The notes beneath the pieces were generated by a model. The model saw only the letters and a list, made by a program, of their open reading frames with translations. It did no database searches and was not told where the DNA came from. The translations under genes and the position numbers were made by a program. Below are positions 10,873 through 23,933 of a stretch of 64,000 nucleotides of DNA, one piece after another. Numbering within the stretch: position 1 is the first letter of the stretch; the number at the start of each line of letters is the position of its first letter. The DNA is from Mucor racemosus (Eukaryota; Mucoromycota; Mucoromycetes; Mucorales; Mucoraceae): NCBI GenBank assembly GCA_027405735.1, contig JAPEHQ010000006.1:1674001-1738000 (forward strand). Reading direction: 5' to 3'.

Positions 10873-11430
10873 CTAATCAAGTCTAGGCGACACACACTAA
10901 TTCCATATTCTTCAATACGTACAGTATAAACTGATCTTTATAACATAATACACAGCAATGCAGAACTTATCATATCAAACGGTGTCGTAATTTTAACCAA
11001 GAAGAAATGTACACAGATTCTCAGACGCAACATTATTATTATGTCTATAGATAAGTTTTGTGTTCCATAAACTCTCAGAATTTTCCTCGCCGAGTCATCG
11101 AGCTTTGCTCGAGCCCTCGAGTTTTTTTTTTTATTTGTCGAGTTTCAGGAGACAGAGAGACTCTACTTGACTCTTTGGCAATGCATAATGCTTTACTAAA
11201 TAGCTTCCTGTAGTTTGTCAGAACGTTAGTAAATAATATATATATATATATATCATAGGAAACTGACTGCAAAATGCAATATGTAAAATAGAGGTGTTGT
11301 CGAGCCCAGCTTATACTTGTAAATTTGGCTGGCAAAACCGGGCTCAACACCAACGCTAATGTAAAAGCTTCTCTATTTTGACAACATTTAGAGCGCTCTC
11401 TGTTGTTTACTGTATGCATATGGTAGATTC
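10873..11430. other. Intergenic, no gene recognised
   Basis: AT-rich. The 114-codon open frame on the minus strand (11075-11419) has no recognisable motif and is probably chance. Around 11095-11140 there are overlapping short palindromes based on CGAG/CTCG. Confidence 0.5.
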
Positions 11431-12600
11431 AATTGTAAACTACTCTGCATTTTCTGTTCTAACAAAAAATATTGATTCTTCACTGAGACAATCAAATTAA
11501 TAGTTTATATTACAGCCTACAGTCTGTTCTACCTGAGTTCAAAATTTGATTTGCGTGCAAAAAATGATCGAAAAATCATCCAAAACGCAAAATTGTTTAA
11601 ATGTTCATGAACTGCAAAGTAAGTCCACCTAGTGTATTAAATAGTTTTTTTACAGTTTTGGATTCTGCATCTACCTAAATAAAAATTAAACAAATGTTTT
11701 ACGTTAAATTTTGTGTAAAATAAAGTTGAAATTTTGGAGGTTTTTTGAAGATACGCATTACTTTTTATAAATACATTTTAAATATAAATAATAGATATAA
11801 TGTAGAAAACTATTATCTATCGATTGAGTTATTGCTGAGCCTTTTATCTGAATTTTTCGTAGAGAAAACGAGATTTTTGTCGATTTTTTTTTAAATTCAG
11901 AATTTGGGATGAGGGTATATAAGGGAAAAATTGAAGCTAGAAAAAAAGGTATTCCTTGATTCACATTTTCGAGGATATCTCTACGAAAAATTAATATTTT
12001 GAAAAACCTTAAATTGAGTCCAAGAGAGCCCAACGAGCTTGATGACATGAATGCAAAAAAGAATGCTGTTCAATATAACAAATATTTTGAAATCTACTAC
12101 AAATATGTCAAAAAAACGAAAAAAAAATAAAAGTGCTCAGAATTTTTTTATACTAGAGTATGTTATAAAGTACTTTAAAACAAGTAAGTTTTATTATTAA
12201 AAATTGTTAGTATAGCTTAATATTTCTTGAAGATATGGAGCATCAAAGTTTTTGATTTTTAGCAATGAATTACGCGTAAAAATCTGAAACATTAGCACTG
12301 AAAAATTAATACCACCTGCAAAAAGTAGAATATTTTTGGATACTCATTTTTGGGTTAAAGTTGAACATCTCAGGTACATTGGCATATACTTTTTTCTTGG
12401 TGTTATTTAGTGAAACAAAAAGTTGATCAGGGATGAAAAGTGAGACCCAGTTTTCAAGGAAAAAGCAATGAATTTCACTTGTTTTTGAGTCTTTCGCGAG
12501 ATATAGAATAAATTTAGAAATAGATAGCATAATGCAATCAATTTGTATGTATTAAAAAAATGTCTAAAGCATATCCTAAAAAATATTTAATAAGAGGTTG
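11430..12600 (+). repeat. R3 repeat, copy 1
   Basis: Matches 29100-30265 and, inverted, 49270-50320, all about 1.1-1.2 kb. Recognisable blocks are the CTACTCTGCATTTT start, TTTGAAGATACGCATTACTT, the GAGAAAACGAGATTTTTGTC region and a GTTATTTAGTGAAA block near the end. No known protein. A charged frame (about RVYKGKIEAR) recurs in all three copies, with one stop in this one. Confidence 0.7.
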
Positions 12601-14239
12601 GCTGTAGAAAAAAGGGCACGCTCCGATTTTGAAGATTGAAAACTATGAAGATTGAAAATTTGAATTTTACTCGAGTTTTAGCCACAAAAAAAAGCGATCA
12701 AAATCCATTTTGACATATGAAGTGTAAATGCTTGCTTAGCTTTTGCGTCGTAATGCGTTACCACCACCAGATCTAGTACCCCCCATAAGAGGGCTCCAAT
12801 TTTCTCAGTGTTCAGTTTGTCCATCATTTTAAGACTAAAGCAACTTTTTTTTATCAACATGTAATTTATCAGAGTTAGGGTTGCTAATCTATTATTTCCA
12901 TGAATACATAGTGATTGTCAGCTTCTCACAACAGATTGTAGCGGCTCCAAACTCACATTGTGCTACTACATGTATATGCTGCTATTTTGAAAGGAGTTAT
13001 TGTACGTCAAAAGTGAAGCAACTGCATTAATCTATGCTATGCGGGTAAAGATTACCACTTTGCGACCAAGTTGCATAATATATCATTGATTAAGCTATGC
13101 AAATATAGTGTGTATTATAATTAAAGATGAAATTTAATTAATTTTAAAAAAAAAATTGATAATACATCAAAGGTATATTCAACAAAATCGGAAACTTTAT
13201 TACGAATTAAGGGGATTATAAGTAATGTGTATCACAACTATAGATGTATTATTTGAAATGATATGTATGTAACAGATATAATATCATTAGCATAATACAG
13301 TTCTGATAATACATATATTGTTTCTCTATTTATATGTCTATACTACATTGTATTCTTTATACATATATTTGCATTTTTGCATGAATTTCCTTCGTATTAT
13401 GGCTTTACAGGCATTAATTCTCCAGGTACACAAAGTGATACTTCTTTTAGTAATAAAATGTTTTTTAAGAGTTTCCCAGTTATGGGTAAATATGAAAAAA
13501 AAAACAAAAAAGGAACAATATGTGAGTTGAATTATAGCCTTTAGTTGATAATACCATTTCTCTACTTTATAAACCAAATAACCCCAACAACACAGTGCAT
13601 ATAATACTATAGTTAAGATTCTTCTCCCCAAGAAACCTTATATAATAAATATTGATATCATAACGTGAAAGATGAGTCATAGTTGATTTGTACACCTAAA
13701 TCAATGCTTATTAACCTGCAGAATTTACTATACGCACATACAATTAATCCTCCTTTTTCATTTTTTGACATGTAAATAACTGATATTTAAAATTACAAGT
13801 ACATATCAGCTCATTTTCTTTACTATATTTGGACATCGTTATCTGGTTACATCATGAATGTAATTTTATAATCAAGCAAACAAGGCAATTTAAGTTCAAG
13901 TGTTACATGAGATTTTTTCATATGAGATCAAATCAGCCAATTGCTTCACTTTTCACACGAATATTTGGAACCAAAAGAAAAGGGGGGGAGTTGTTTAAAG
14001 ACTTATCAATCGAAAATTAACGACCCCTTCTAAATTAGGTCTGTGTGTTGCCTTCCGTAACCTTTATCCGTTTGTTTCCATATTTTGTGGGGAAATCAAC
14101 CCCGCATTTTATATATGAAAAAAAAAAAGATCTCCAAAAAGAATAAGCGATTACACAATAGATTTTAGTTATCTCAAATGATGATATACATTTTATTTAT
14201 TATAATACAATTTTAAAAAAAGAGGATGTAAGAGTATAT
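12601..14239. other. Gene-poor stretch downstream of isocitrate lyase
   Basis: No feature with support. Short open frames at 12678-12860, 13318-13530, 13338-13631 and 13829-14020 are low-complexity AT translations with no motif and no splice context. 14100-14239 is likely the 3' UTR and polyadenylation region of the isocitrate lyase gene. Confidence 0.5.
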
Positions 14240-16000
14240 TTAAGCCTTGAATTGATCTTCAGTAACACCCTTACCCATAGCAGCAGTGGCAGCAACACCA
14301 CCAGTAACAACCTTGATAAGTTCATCAACATAAGTAGCACCAGACCACTTTTGGTGTTGGAGAACATCAACGCCATGTTCACGTTCCTTACGTTGAACTT
14401 GGCTGACATAACCGAGCATACCATCTTCCTTATAGGCCTTGGCAAAGGTGGAAGAAGCCAAAGCATTAGCATGAAGACCACCCAAAGTAATGAATTGCCA
14501 GGCAAAACCGAGTTTACCCAAATCATGAATGTAAGACTTCATGTTGTTATCATTTAAACCAGCAGCATCCCTAAAATAAAGATATGAATAAAATGATAAA
14601 TTATATAAATGAATAGAAACTTACCAGTTGAAAGAGGGAGACAAGTTATAACACAAAAGAACCTTGGGGTGAACAGACAAGACACCTTCAGAGAATTGCT
14701 TGGCTTGAGAAAGGATAGGCTTCTTGGTTTCCATCCATAACATATCAGCAAAAGGAGCAAAGGCAACGGCACGAGAAGTAGCAGCTTCAGTGCCACCTTC
14801 ATAACGATAGTAACCTTCACGGACACGGGGCAAATCCCAATCCCAGAAGATCTCAACACCATATTCCTTTGCAATGGCACGAGCTTCCTTGTTGGACTTG
14901 TAGTGAATCTTGGAAAGGAATTCCTTGGCAGCATCAGCCTTACCTTGCTTGACGAGTTCATCAGCAACGGCAACACCATAACGCTTAAGACCAGCCTTAG
15001 CGATCCATTCATCTTCAACAGCTTGAAGAGCAGCACCGTTCTTACCAGCTTGTTCAGCTTCATTCATGAGTTCAGCCAAAGCACCAATATTAGCGTTAGT
15101 AGTACCAACAACAAACTCATGATCACGGGGATCAATGTTAGAAGTCAAGAGAGTGGCAGCTTCAGCATCAGAACGAGCGACAATCAAATTCTCAACACCC
15201 ATAATATCGTATTGAACACGAATAGCAACCAAACGGTTAATGTGTTCTCCGATGGGGACCAAGACCTTACCAGCCATATGACCACACTTCTTGGTACCTG
15301 GTGCTTGATCTTCAACTAGTGTATGTATATAAAACATTTAAGTATTTTGTTTGATTACCAAATATGTGCCTTTTTTAAGACTTTTCTGTCTGGGTGGGAA
15401 TTTGATGATTAACTTACCATGCATACCAGCAGCACCACGTTCAACAAACATCTTTGCGAGCTTCATAACAGCAGTGATACCACCATGACCAGTATCACCA
15501 TCAGCAATGATAGGTCTCAAGTAGTCAATAGCGGGAGTATTGGCACGTTCTTCAGCAGACATGGAAAGACGAGCTTCACGTTGCTTGCGATCATGGAAAA
15601 GTTGAGCAAAGAAGAGATGCTCAACCTTGTTAGGGACAGTATCCATAGGATAATCAGCAAGATCAGGTCCAGGTTCATTAGAGCTGGAAGCGGTGGAAGA
15701 ACATTGCCATCCAGAAACATAAACGGTCTCAAGATGAGGAGCCATTTGAGTTACTTGAACGGGATCAAGAGCACCAAAAGTGTGAGAGGCAGTACCATTA
15801 GCCTTGTGGTTTTGCAAAAGCTTCCAAACCTTCTTGGCTTGAACATCAGAACGGTATTGAACAGGGAAATAACCACGCTTAGCAACAATGGCTTCAGCAG
15901 AATAAGGACGCTTAATGTTTTCGAAACGAGGAGAAGCCCACCATTGCTTTACCTTTTCAACCTCTTCGAGGAAAGCTTGTTGTTCGTGGTCAATGGTCAT
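14240..16000 (-). CDS. Isocitrate lyase
   Basis: Cleaves isocitrate to succinate and glyoxylate, the first committed step of the glyoxylate cycle used for growth on acetate and fatty acids. Exons 16000-15418, 15315-14625 and 14570-14240 (introns 102 and 54 nt, GT-AG) give 534 aa, the normal fungal length. The catalytic signature KKCGHM lies at residues 203-208, just after the first splice junction, inside [18 protein letters not shown]. The nucleotide/metal-binding stretch [11 protein letters not shown] and the conserved LSPSFNWDAAG at the second junction are intact. The C-terminus ends QFKA, with no canonical SKL-type peroxisome signal. It reads in the same direction as the upstream protease gene, whose stop is 391 bp before this start. 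That gap must hold its promoter, where carbon-source control would be expected. Confidence 0.97.
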
Positions 16001-16391
16001 TTTGTTTATCTTTTTAATTAATTATGTAGAAGAGAAAAAGAAGAGAAATTTGAAATATTGATTCATTGAATGGTATCCTTTTATAGTTTTTTCTCCACAG
16101 CAAAAAAAAAAAAAAAGAAAGACTGGAGAAACTCGGGGAACAGAATTAACAGAATAATAGCATAATTTCAAATGGTGCATGTGAAATCTTGGTTACATTG
16201 AATAGAGATATTTTTCCCCACGTGAAATACAATTGTGGGGGGACTGAATGGATCATTGGTCCTCTTTACATGAACAAGGTTTCCGGGCTCTCCGCAAAAA
16301 TGAATATGCCATTTGTCATCGATTTTTATATTTTTTATCTTATCTATTTTATTACTTGATTTGACATTCTCTATATATACATACACATAAA
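16001..16391. promoter_or_regulatory. Isocitrate lyase upstream region
   Basis: 391 bp between the stop of the protease gene and the isocitrate lyase ATG. It holds an A-run (about 16101-16117). A minus-strand open frame of 72 codons (16168-16386) shows no motif. No specific factor site could be assigned. Confidence 0.4.
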
Positions 16392-19300
16392 TTAAAGATT
16401 TTTAACGGCTTCCCCCCACTGATTAATGGTCCAGCCGTTCTCTGCTGCTATTTTATCAGTAGATTCACCTAATAATGCAATAGAATATTCATTTTGTTTG
16501 AAAGGTGCATCTAAATATTCATGTGCAACTCGTTTAATGTCATCTTGAGTCACCTTTAAAAGTGCTTCACGGCGCCTAATTTATATATATATATATATTT
16601 TAGATTTATCATTATAAATACACAAGCAAATAAACACTTACATTTGTCTCATTTCATCAGATACTCCATTCACAAATTGAAGCATACCTTCTTCTGATAC
16701 ACTTTGAGGTGAATCAATACCTTGGAAAATAGATAATTTGGATTCTGTAATTTCTTGATCTGTAAATTTACGTTGTTGTACCCAATCAATGGATTGATTA
16801 TAAGTATCTAATGTCTCTAATGTACGAGGATCTCTGTAAGAATAGAATGAAAATATGCCATTTAATCCTGCATAGCGAGCTCCACCTCCATAAGCACCAT
16901 TCTTTTCTCTTATCTCACGATGAAGATAATGATTAGTCATTAAAGATGATAAAACTTGCAAACTAGCTCCATCAGCATGTGTATAAGGTACACCACGAAG
17001 TACTTTAGCAGAGAAATTTACTTGGAATGGCAATGGGAAAAATGTTTTCTTGTAGTGAGGTTTAAAAACGTTCTATTGTAAACATATAAATAAATGCCAT
17101 CATGAATGTGCACATGCTTAGTGGACTTACGGAATCAATATTGCTGGAGATAGATTTACCCTCAGCAGGTAATCCTTCGATAAACTTGACCAAAGCCTTT
17201 GTGTTACTTTCAACTGCATCTTCACCTGATGTAATAGCAATACGAAGTGATGATTGAGTCAAAACTGCAGATGCAATTTGCTTTAATTTATCAACAATGT
17301 CAGACATATCTTCTTGTGCTGCAAGGCGACTCATGAAATTGACTTGTGTCATACCACCCATAATTTCAGCATTATGCATACCAGGTGTAAGACTAGATCC
17401 AGCAAAAGTACGAGCAAAGATATGACCAGAATCTGCAATAGAATTTACCATGGAAGATGCATTACCATTGATCAATGTCTTGAGTTTTTCAACATCATCA
17501 AAGTTGGTTTCATGAATCAATTTGGCTAAAATAGTATACATTTTGTCGATATTGCGATCCAAACAGTTACCAACCAATGCAATGCCTTCTTCAATATGAT
17601 CAATATCAGAATGGTTAGTAGTTAATGTAGTAGAAGCACGAAGACCACCAGTATAAAGTCTGATTTCATCATCGATCTCAGCCATGGATTGTTGACGAGT
17701 ACCCAAAGATAACAATGAATCACAGAATAAAGGTAAATACAATTTCAAATCATCAGAAAGCGTGGGTAATGTACTGATGGCTCTAAAATAAGTGATGCCG
17801 TTGGTAGACGTAGTTCTCCATTGAACAGGTGTATTGCAAAGACCTGTATGTTCCAAAATACTATGCTTTGCTTTGAGTGCAATGTCGCTCAATTTCAAGG
17901 AGGGTAAACAAGATAAATCCTCTGTACTGTCTTGAGATGCCAACAAATCTTTGCCATCTTGAGCAATTTGTTTCTTATCATCTTCAGTCAATGCTCCTAC
18001 TTTTTTGGCTAATCTGTCCTTTTCTTCTGCTAATAAATCGGCACTATAATTCTCTTCAGGGCGCATAACAAAGGATAAGGTGTGGTTATTTTGCAAAAAG
18101 TATTTATCGATACGGCTTTGGAAGAAATCTCCATTGGCTAATTCTGCTTTAAGACGATCAATGTTCTATAAAAATTTGTTAGTTTGTGCTGCTTTTTATC
18201 TAGCACTGGCTAATATCTTGCCTTGTTAACTTCTAAAAGATCGACAGGGTCTACACCATTGAACCATCCTGAAGTGACACCATGCATGATGGAAAGACCG
18301 AAATCAGCAGTTTTCTAATGGTACGAATTTAGCATAATTTGGCATTTTATATACTCTAGACAACTTACATGCTTCTGACTGAGCTCCATTTGATGAATTG
18401 CGGCTTCAATACGTTTGGGGTCAAAGCCTTCTTTCTTTACTTGTTCAAGAACAGATGTAATTGCAGATTTTACTGTATCAACATCTGAATCTTTGACACC
18501 TTGCAAGCCAATTGACATGCAGCTTGTCCTTTAATAAAAATGTCATGTTAGTATACATGCCTTGTTTCATACAATTACTAACTTACTTGGTGCTGTTATC
18601 GTAGCCAGTATTAGATGAGAATTCTGAACCGAGATTGGTATCGATTAAAGCCTTATACATTGGCGATGCATGTCCGTCCAACAAAAGATAGGACAATAAG
18701 CGCATGGAGAATGTCTCAAAGGTATCCTATAAAAGATATAATTAAATCATTGGAACATTATCAATGTTGATTTAATATTTCACATACGTTAGATTCATTT
18801 GTAAGGTAAGATAATGAAAGCTTTGTTTGTCTGTCAATTGGGCTCACTATTATTCAATTAGTAAATGGCATTTATAATATATTACAATACTTACTGGGAT
18901 CCAATGCACATGTTGTCTCGACACTCTTGGGTTCACTCCAAGGCGTAGCTACCTTATTCACAAAAGGTACTTCAGATTTCTTGAATCCTTGAAGACGTTC
19001 TCCAACTGCAGCCAAATGATCCTCCAATGGGAAATTACCATAGGTGTAAAATCTAGCATTACTAGGGTGGTAATGCTTTTTGTGAAAATCAAGCAATTGT
19101 TGATGTGTTAAATCAGTGATATATTTAGGATCTCCTCCACTACAATATTCGTAGGTAGTTCCAGGGAACATGGCTTGTTGCATACGAATGTAATATAAAT
19201 AATTGGCATCAGACTATTGAACAATAATTAGAAATACTGGGATTACTATTATGCAAAATAACCTACTGTTTGACCCTTCATTTCATTATATACAACACCC

Positions 19301-20149
19301 TTAAATTGAATTGGAGTGGTTGTATCTACATTTTATACTTAATACCATTATAAATATTTGTAATTATCTCCACACATACCAGTAGGAACCTGATGCTCTA
19401 AACGCCATCCTTCTTGCTTGAAATCAAGTCTATCTAATTTAGGATGTAAAACGGCATCCAAATACACATCTCTGAGGTTGTTGTAATCAGCTGGGTTAGT
19501 TGTAGCAAATGGGTAAACTGTATAATCGCTGGCTATAGTATATTGTCAATACGCAATATTTTCCCATTTTTTTTTTTTTTTTTATTTGAATTTACCAGTG
19601 AATGCATTCATAAATGTAGCCAAACTACGATTCAACATTTTGAAAAAGGGATCTCTAACTGGATATTTTTGACTCCCACAAAGTGTTGTATGTTCCTGAT
19701 TTTTTAATGTAAATTTAGTAATAGTCTCAATATAATTAAGCCAAAAAAAAACATTACCAGGATATGAGGAACACCAGTGTCGTTGCTTACAGGTGTATGA
19801 AAGCCAACTGCAAATACATTATTGGAATCATCTCTATCAATATGCAAATGTTGAGCTCCAGTAGCTTCGTGTTTCAATGTAATGGCTGTAAGTTCAAGCT
19901 CGGGTACTTTACGAACCTAATCACTTAATTTAATAAACCTTTACATGCATTGCATCTCTTGAAAAACTTACTTGTTGAACCTGATAACCTTGCAACTTTT
20001 GACCGGGGGTCAAAATAGCTTTTTTTTTTATTGTATGTTAGTTTTGGAGGCATTTTCTATATCTGAATCATTTCTTCATTACCTTTAGAAGTGTAATTGC
20101 GAACACTCTTTTGCAAGAATCGTGTAGAAATTCCTAGTTGCGTAGACAT
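16392..20149 (-). CDS. CYM1: Mitochondrial presequence protease (Cym1/PreP, M16C)
   Basis: Zinc metalloprotease that degrades cleaved targeting peptides in the mitochondrial matrix. Fourteen exons: 20149-20083, 20018-19972, 19916-19758, 19695-19596, 19532-19380, 19325-19267, 19213-18895, 18846-18788, 18726-18587, 18528-18369, 18314-18222, 18165-17131, 17072-16642, 16575-16392. Sum 3,006 nt, 1,001 aa, as expected for the family. The N-terminus ([20 protein letters not shown]) is a typical matrix presequence. The inverted zinc motif HILEH is at 89-93, split by intron 3. [10 protein letters not shown] and the C-terminal [21 protein letters not shown] block (here [19 protein letters not shown]) are conserved. 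The intron 18221-18166 starts GC rather than GT. Other introns are GT-AG. Confidence 0.95.
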
Positions 20150-21804
20150 TTATTAATGGCAAGCAAACTATACTACTGTAAAAAGAAAATAATAACTAAA
20201 AGAAAAACAACTGCGAATAGAATTCTAATTTTGTCATTATAATGTAACTAGTTGCAGCAAGCAGTAGCAGTAGTCTAGCTTTTTAAGACTCCTCAGAGGT
20301 GAACGGACGCTGTGTAATTCCTGTTGTGGAGACGACACTAGTGAAACAATATGGAATACGATTGGGTTTGTTTTGAGCTATTCATAATTGAAATGTGATT
20401 CAGATTTTTGATTAATCGATAATCAAAACAAATTGTCTCAAATAATATACCCTGGATCAAGAAGACGCCATGTACACATTGCTACATGTTGACATTATTC
20501 AATGGTGTACATGACCATCAAAAGTTCTTAAGTTTTTCCATATACATGTCTGCCACCAAGCCATTAGTAAAAATATCAAAATAGATTTTCTTTCATTAAG
20601 GCTAAAAGAAATTAAAATATTGCCGTGTCTGAATTTCAGATGAAAACTCTTTAAACATTGGATACATATATATATTCCATTGTTGAATCCTCTAATTAAC
20701 GAGATTTATAGGCTGTATCCACTTGATTTATCTATGTTTTATTTTAAAAGGTGCATTTGATTTTCTAAATTGGATATATAAACTGTATTACCTGTTGATG
20801 AGTCAATCAAGCATAACATATAGCCTGTGTTGTGGTATATACAGCATAGATAAAAGAAATGATTCTATATTTAAAATTATGTAAGCTTCGTTTCATTCAA
20901 AATTGAATTTTAAAGCTGCATAAATTTGATTATTGCGTAGTCAGCGTCTACAAAATGCAACTCACTGGATTGAGGCTACCAGTAATTAGTTTGAATACTG
21001 CTATTATTTAGCCTTGTTCCTTGTAAATTGGTGTCGTTAGATCACATAACATTAAAAATGCATGATTTTCCGTTTTTTCAATCATTAATATCTCTGCCAA
21101 TTCTAGAAATTTTTGAGACCAAGATGCATCATTAAATAAAAAGTATGAGTTACGACTTCAAATTTTATCAATTTAAAATGTGTGTTAAAGTTTCTAGTAC
21201 TTTTAATATTTAAAGACGTGAATGTTGTGAAATGATAAGGCATTTTGATTAATCAACCAACAAACAACATTAAGCCTTTTCCGTGCCATTTCTTTTCACA
21301 TTGTTATGATAGGCACAAGATGTCTCGCATTTACTAGCTCTATTTCGCTTAATTCCAGATACATTATTTGCAAAGTTATGATACATTAGATTGTTGATAT
21401 TGGTCTTCAAAAAATTACCTTAGGTGTCTTGAAAGTCTTTTGATTATGCCATCAAGTTTTGTGGCATTGACTACGCTCTCCATAATGTGAAGCATGACAT
21501 GGATCTTTTCAATGATAATCAAATGGTGAGCGTTTTATTCCTACAAATTAACTAGCAAAGCAAATGATGCTAAAATTTTATTCCTGAATACTATTACAGT
21601 TATAGGTAGTGAGTGTAAATAGCAGACATCAAACTGTTTTTTAGACTTATTGAACGCATTATGACCCATGAAAGCTGCTGATATCTGAAATACAGGTAGT
21701 ACATATTCATACCTATCTCCATGTAGAATGATAGCTTACTTGGATCAATAATCACTGAAGTGAACTAAACTAGATTCCCATCATAAAATACCTAACTTGA
21801 ATGT
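20150..21804. other. Protease promoter and long gene-free stretch
   Basis: The first 200 bp should include the CYM1 promoter. The remainder is AT-rich, with no open frame over 60 codons and no match noticed to R1-R5. Nothing supportable is seen. Confidence 0.5.
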
Positions 21805-22260
21805 CTGAAATGCACAAGATTTAGAATAAATACCGTAGCAAGAGAAATGTATAATTTAATAAAGGAACTTGTTAAATTAAATCACACACAAAAACTGAAA
21901 GAGAATTGATGTATCATTCTTAATAAACCGGGTCATGTCAAACCCAAAAAAGTAAACAATAACAGATTCGGAACAGGAAGTTACTTAATTGAATATTAAC
22001 TATGCCATGCTCCTAAAAACATGGTATAGAAGCATGGTACAAAAGCATAATACGCCAGTGCGATATTCCAACATGATATACCAACATGACACATTACTAT
22101 TAAATAATATCTAAACTACCTTATCACATCATTAATTCCCCAAATCAAATAGTATATAAACCCTATTAATTTCATTCCAATAAACGATATCTCTTTACTT
22201 GATTAAATTTCTAGTTTTTATTTAACCTAAGCATATTTTGATAAATCAAGAATCTCTATT

Positions 22261-22294
<34 letters not shown>

Positions 22295-22605
22295 ATAATT
22301 TGTCATATTTATATACGAATTCTATATTACATTTATCCGTTAGATCAGTATTGGATCAATTATATCTTTCTGACATTTCATGTTAAATCAATCTATTTAC
22401 ATTAGTAACACTTAACATAGTGCATACAAGTTGAGCTTATTTCATACAGCTAAATCCAACAAGTGGATATGTCTCACATATCCCGTGCCCTGGATCTTAC
22501 TTTAGAACAATAAGAACAATCAAGAATGTTACCACAGATCAGTGAGCTGACTCCTTATCAATAACAATTACAAATCAAAATATTCGTAATCTTATAAATA
22601 ACCAC
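21805..22605 (+). repeat. R2 repeat, copy 2 (with internal extra segment)
   Basis: Left part (to about 21900) and right part (from about 22290) match 6890-7318. Between them lie about 390 bp absent from copy 1, ending in a (TA)n run at 22263-22292. Either copy 1 is deleted or copy 2 carries an insertion at the microsatellite. Confidence 0.6.
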
Positions 22606-22949
22606 CCCTTTTTTTATTATATATCTTTCTTATAAAGTTTAGAAAGCATCATATACTTGATTTTATCATTACATACACTGTACATATTTTCAATATCATG
22701 TTGTTTATTAATATCGTATATTTTAAAAAAGCATCTGCTATTCCTTGTCTTTATTCATTTGAACACGCAGACGATTATAATATAGTATGATGTAAAATGG
22801 TCCCTTACTACACATCCTTCCTTGTTTGGTACTTTAAGCGAAACCAACGAACCAGCCAACTTGATTTATCGAATTTTACAATAATAATCTTGAATCGAGG
22901 GAATCCAGCATAGTAGATGCTTGAAAAAAGTTTTCAAATATGGCAAAAC

Positions 22950-23610
22950 CTCTTATTTTTAAGACTTGAAGGGATTGTAAGCGGAATATTAATTTCAAAA
23001 ATTATTCTTGTCCAGATCATTAATTTTGATACTTTTTAAATTTTTTTTCTGGTTTTGCAAATTTAGAGTCGATTATACTAGTAATTTTGAAAATAAAAAA
23101 TACGCACATGCACAAAATTTTGTGTTCTATATGATAAATTAAAAATAAAAAACATTTTTATTTTAAAATATTACATGAAAACCCTTTAACCAAGAAACCG
23201 TTTTTGGCCCAAAAATACAAAGTCTCAGTACTCAACTTTTAATTTTAAGCTTGTATAAAATGCGTATTAGTTGTACCTACAATTTTCTCTCACAATGTAT
23301 TATATTTAAACGTTGATTTTGGTATTAAAATTTGATTTTTCTTTTTTTTGATGAAAATCATGAGTGTTGGTAAGGATAAAATGAGTCCCGAAAATGTCCG
23401 CCAAAAAAATGAATTTTCAGACCGCACATGGTTAAATACAAGAAAAATTGAAAAAAATTGCTTTTTTATTTAAAACTTGGAAACTCTATAATATATGAGT
23501 TGGCAGTTGAATCTGGTAACGTTTGATTATGACATTGCCCTGTGGGCTCGCTTTTGCAATTTTTTAAATAAATGTATCACAAAACTAACAGTTTTATCTC
23601 GTTGCCTCGT
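22950..23610 (-). mobile_element. R1 fragment, inverted and degenerate (copy F)
   Basis: The reverse complement of this stretch matches the R1 interior (about 8560-9210): CCGAAAATGTCCG, TACAATTTTCTCTCACAATG, ACGTTGATTTTGGTATTAAA, and CAGATCAT near its start. It is more diverged than the other copies and lacks both ends. It lies 320 bp left of copy C in the opposite direction. Confidence 0.65.
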
Positions 23611-23933
23611 TACGCTTTATTACTGCCTTTCTAGTTGAAATATGCTTTTTTTTTAGTGAAATTTTAATCTTTGATCACACATGTTATCCCTGTTTTATTT
23701 ATAGGGTACCAAGCCATGTGTCTTTGTTTATTTGAATTTATCAAGGTAGATGCTACTATTGTAAACGCAGCTCCTCTTTTTCTCCTCTTTGGAAAATAAT
23801 ACAAGAAGTCTTTGACTAGAATGACAATAAAAAAAATTTATTTATCGAGCCTTGTTTACTGAAGGTTCTTTTGATTTGAATATAACGGTATAAAGGTATT
23901 GCTCATTATCAAGATTGGCTTCAAACTGGGTTA

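Noticed and set aside
11075..11419. 114-codon open frame, minus strand
   Set aside because: No motif, mixed low-complexity sequence, crosses a (TA)n run and has no splice context.
13338..13631. 97-codon open frame, minus strand
   Set aside because: Hydrophobic AT-derived translation with another frame open on the opposite strand; no conservation evidence.
14903..15319. 138-codon open frame, plus strand
   Set aside because: Antisense shadow of isocitrate lyase exon 2, as are 14252-14557 and 15419-16021.
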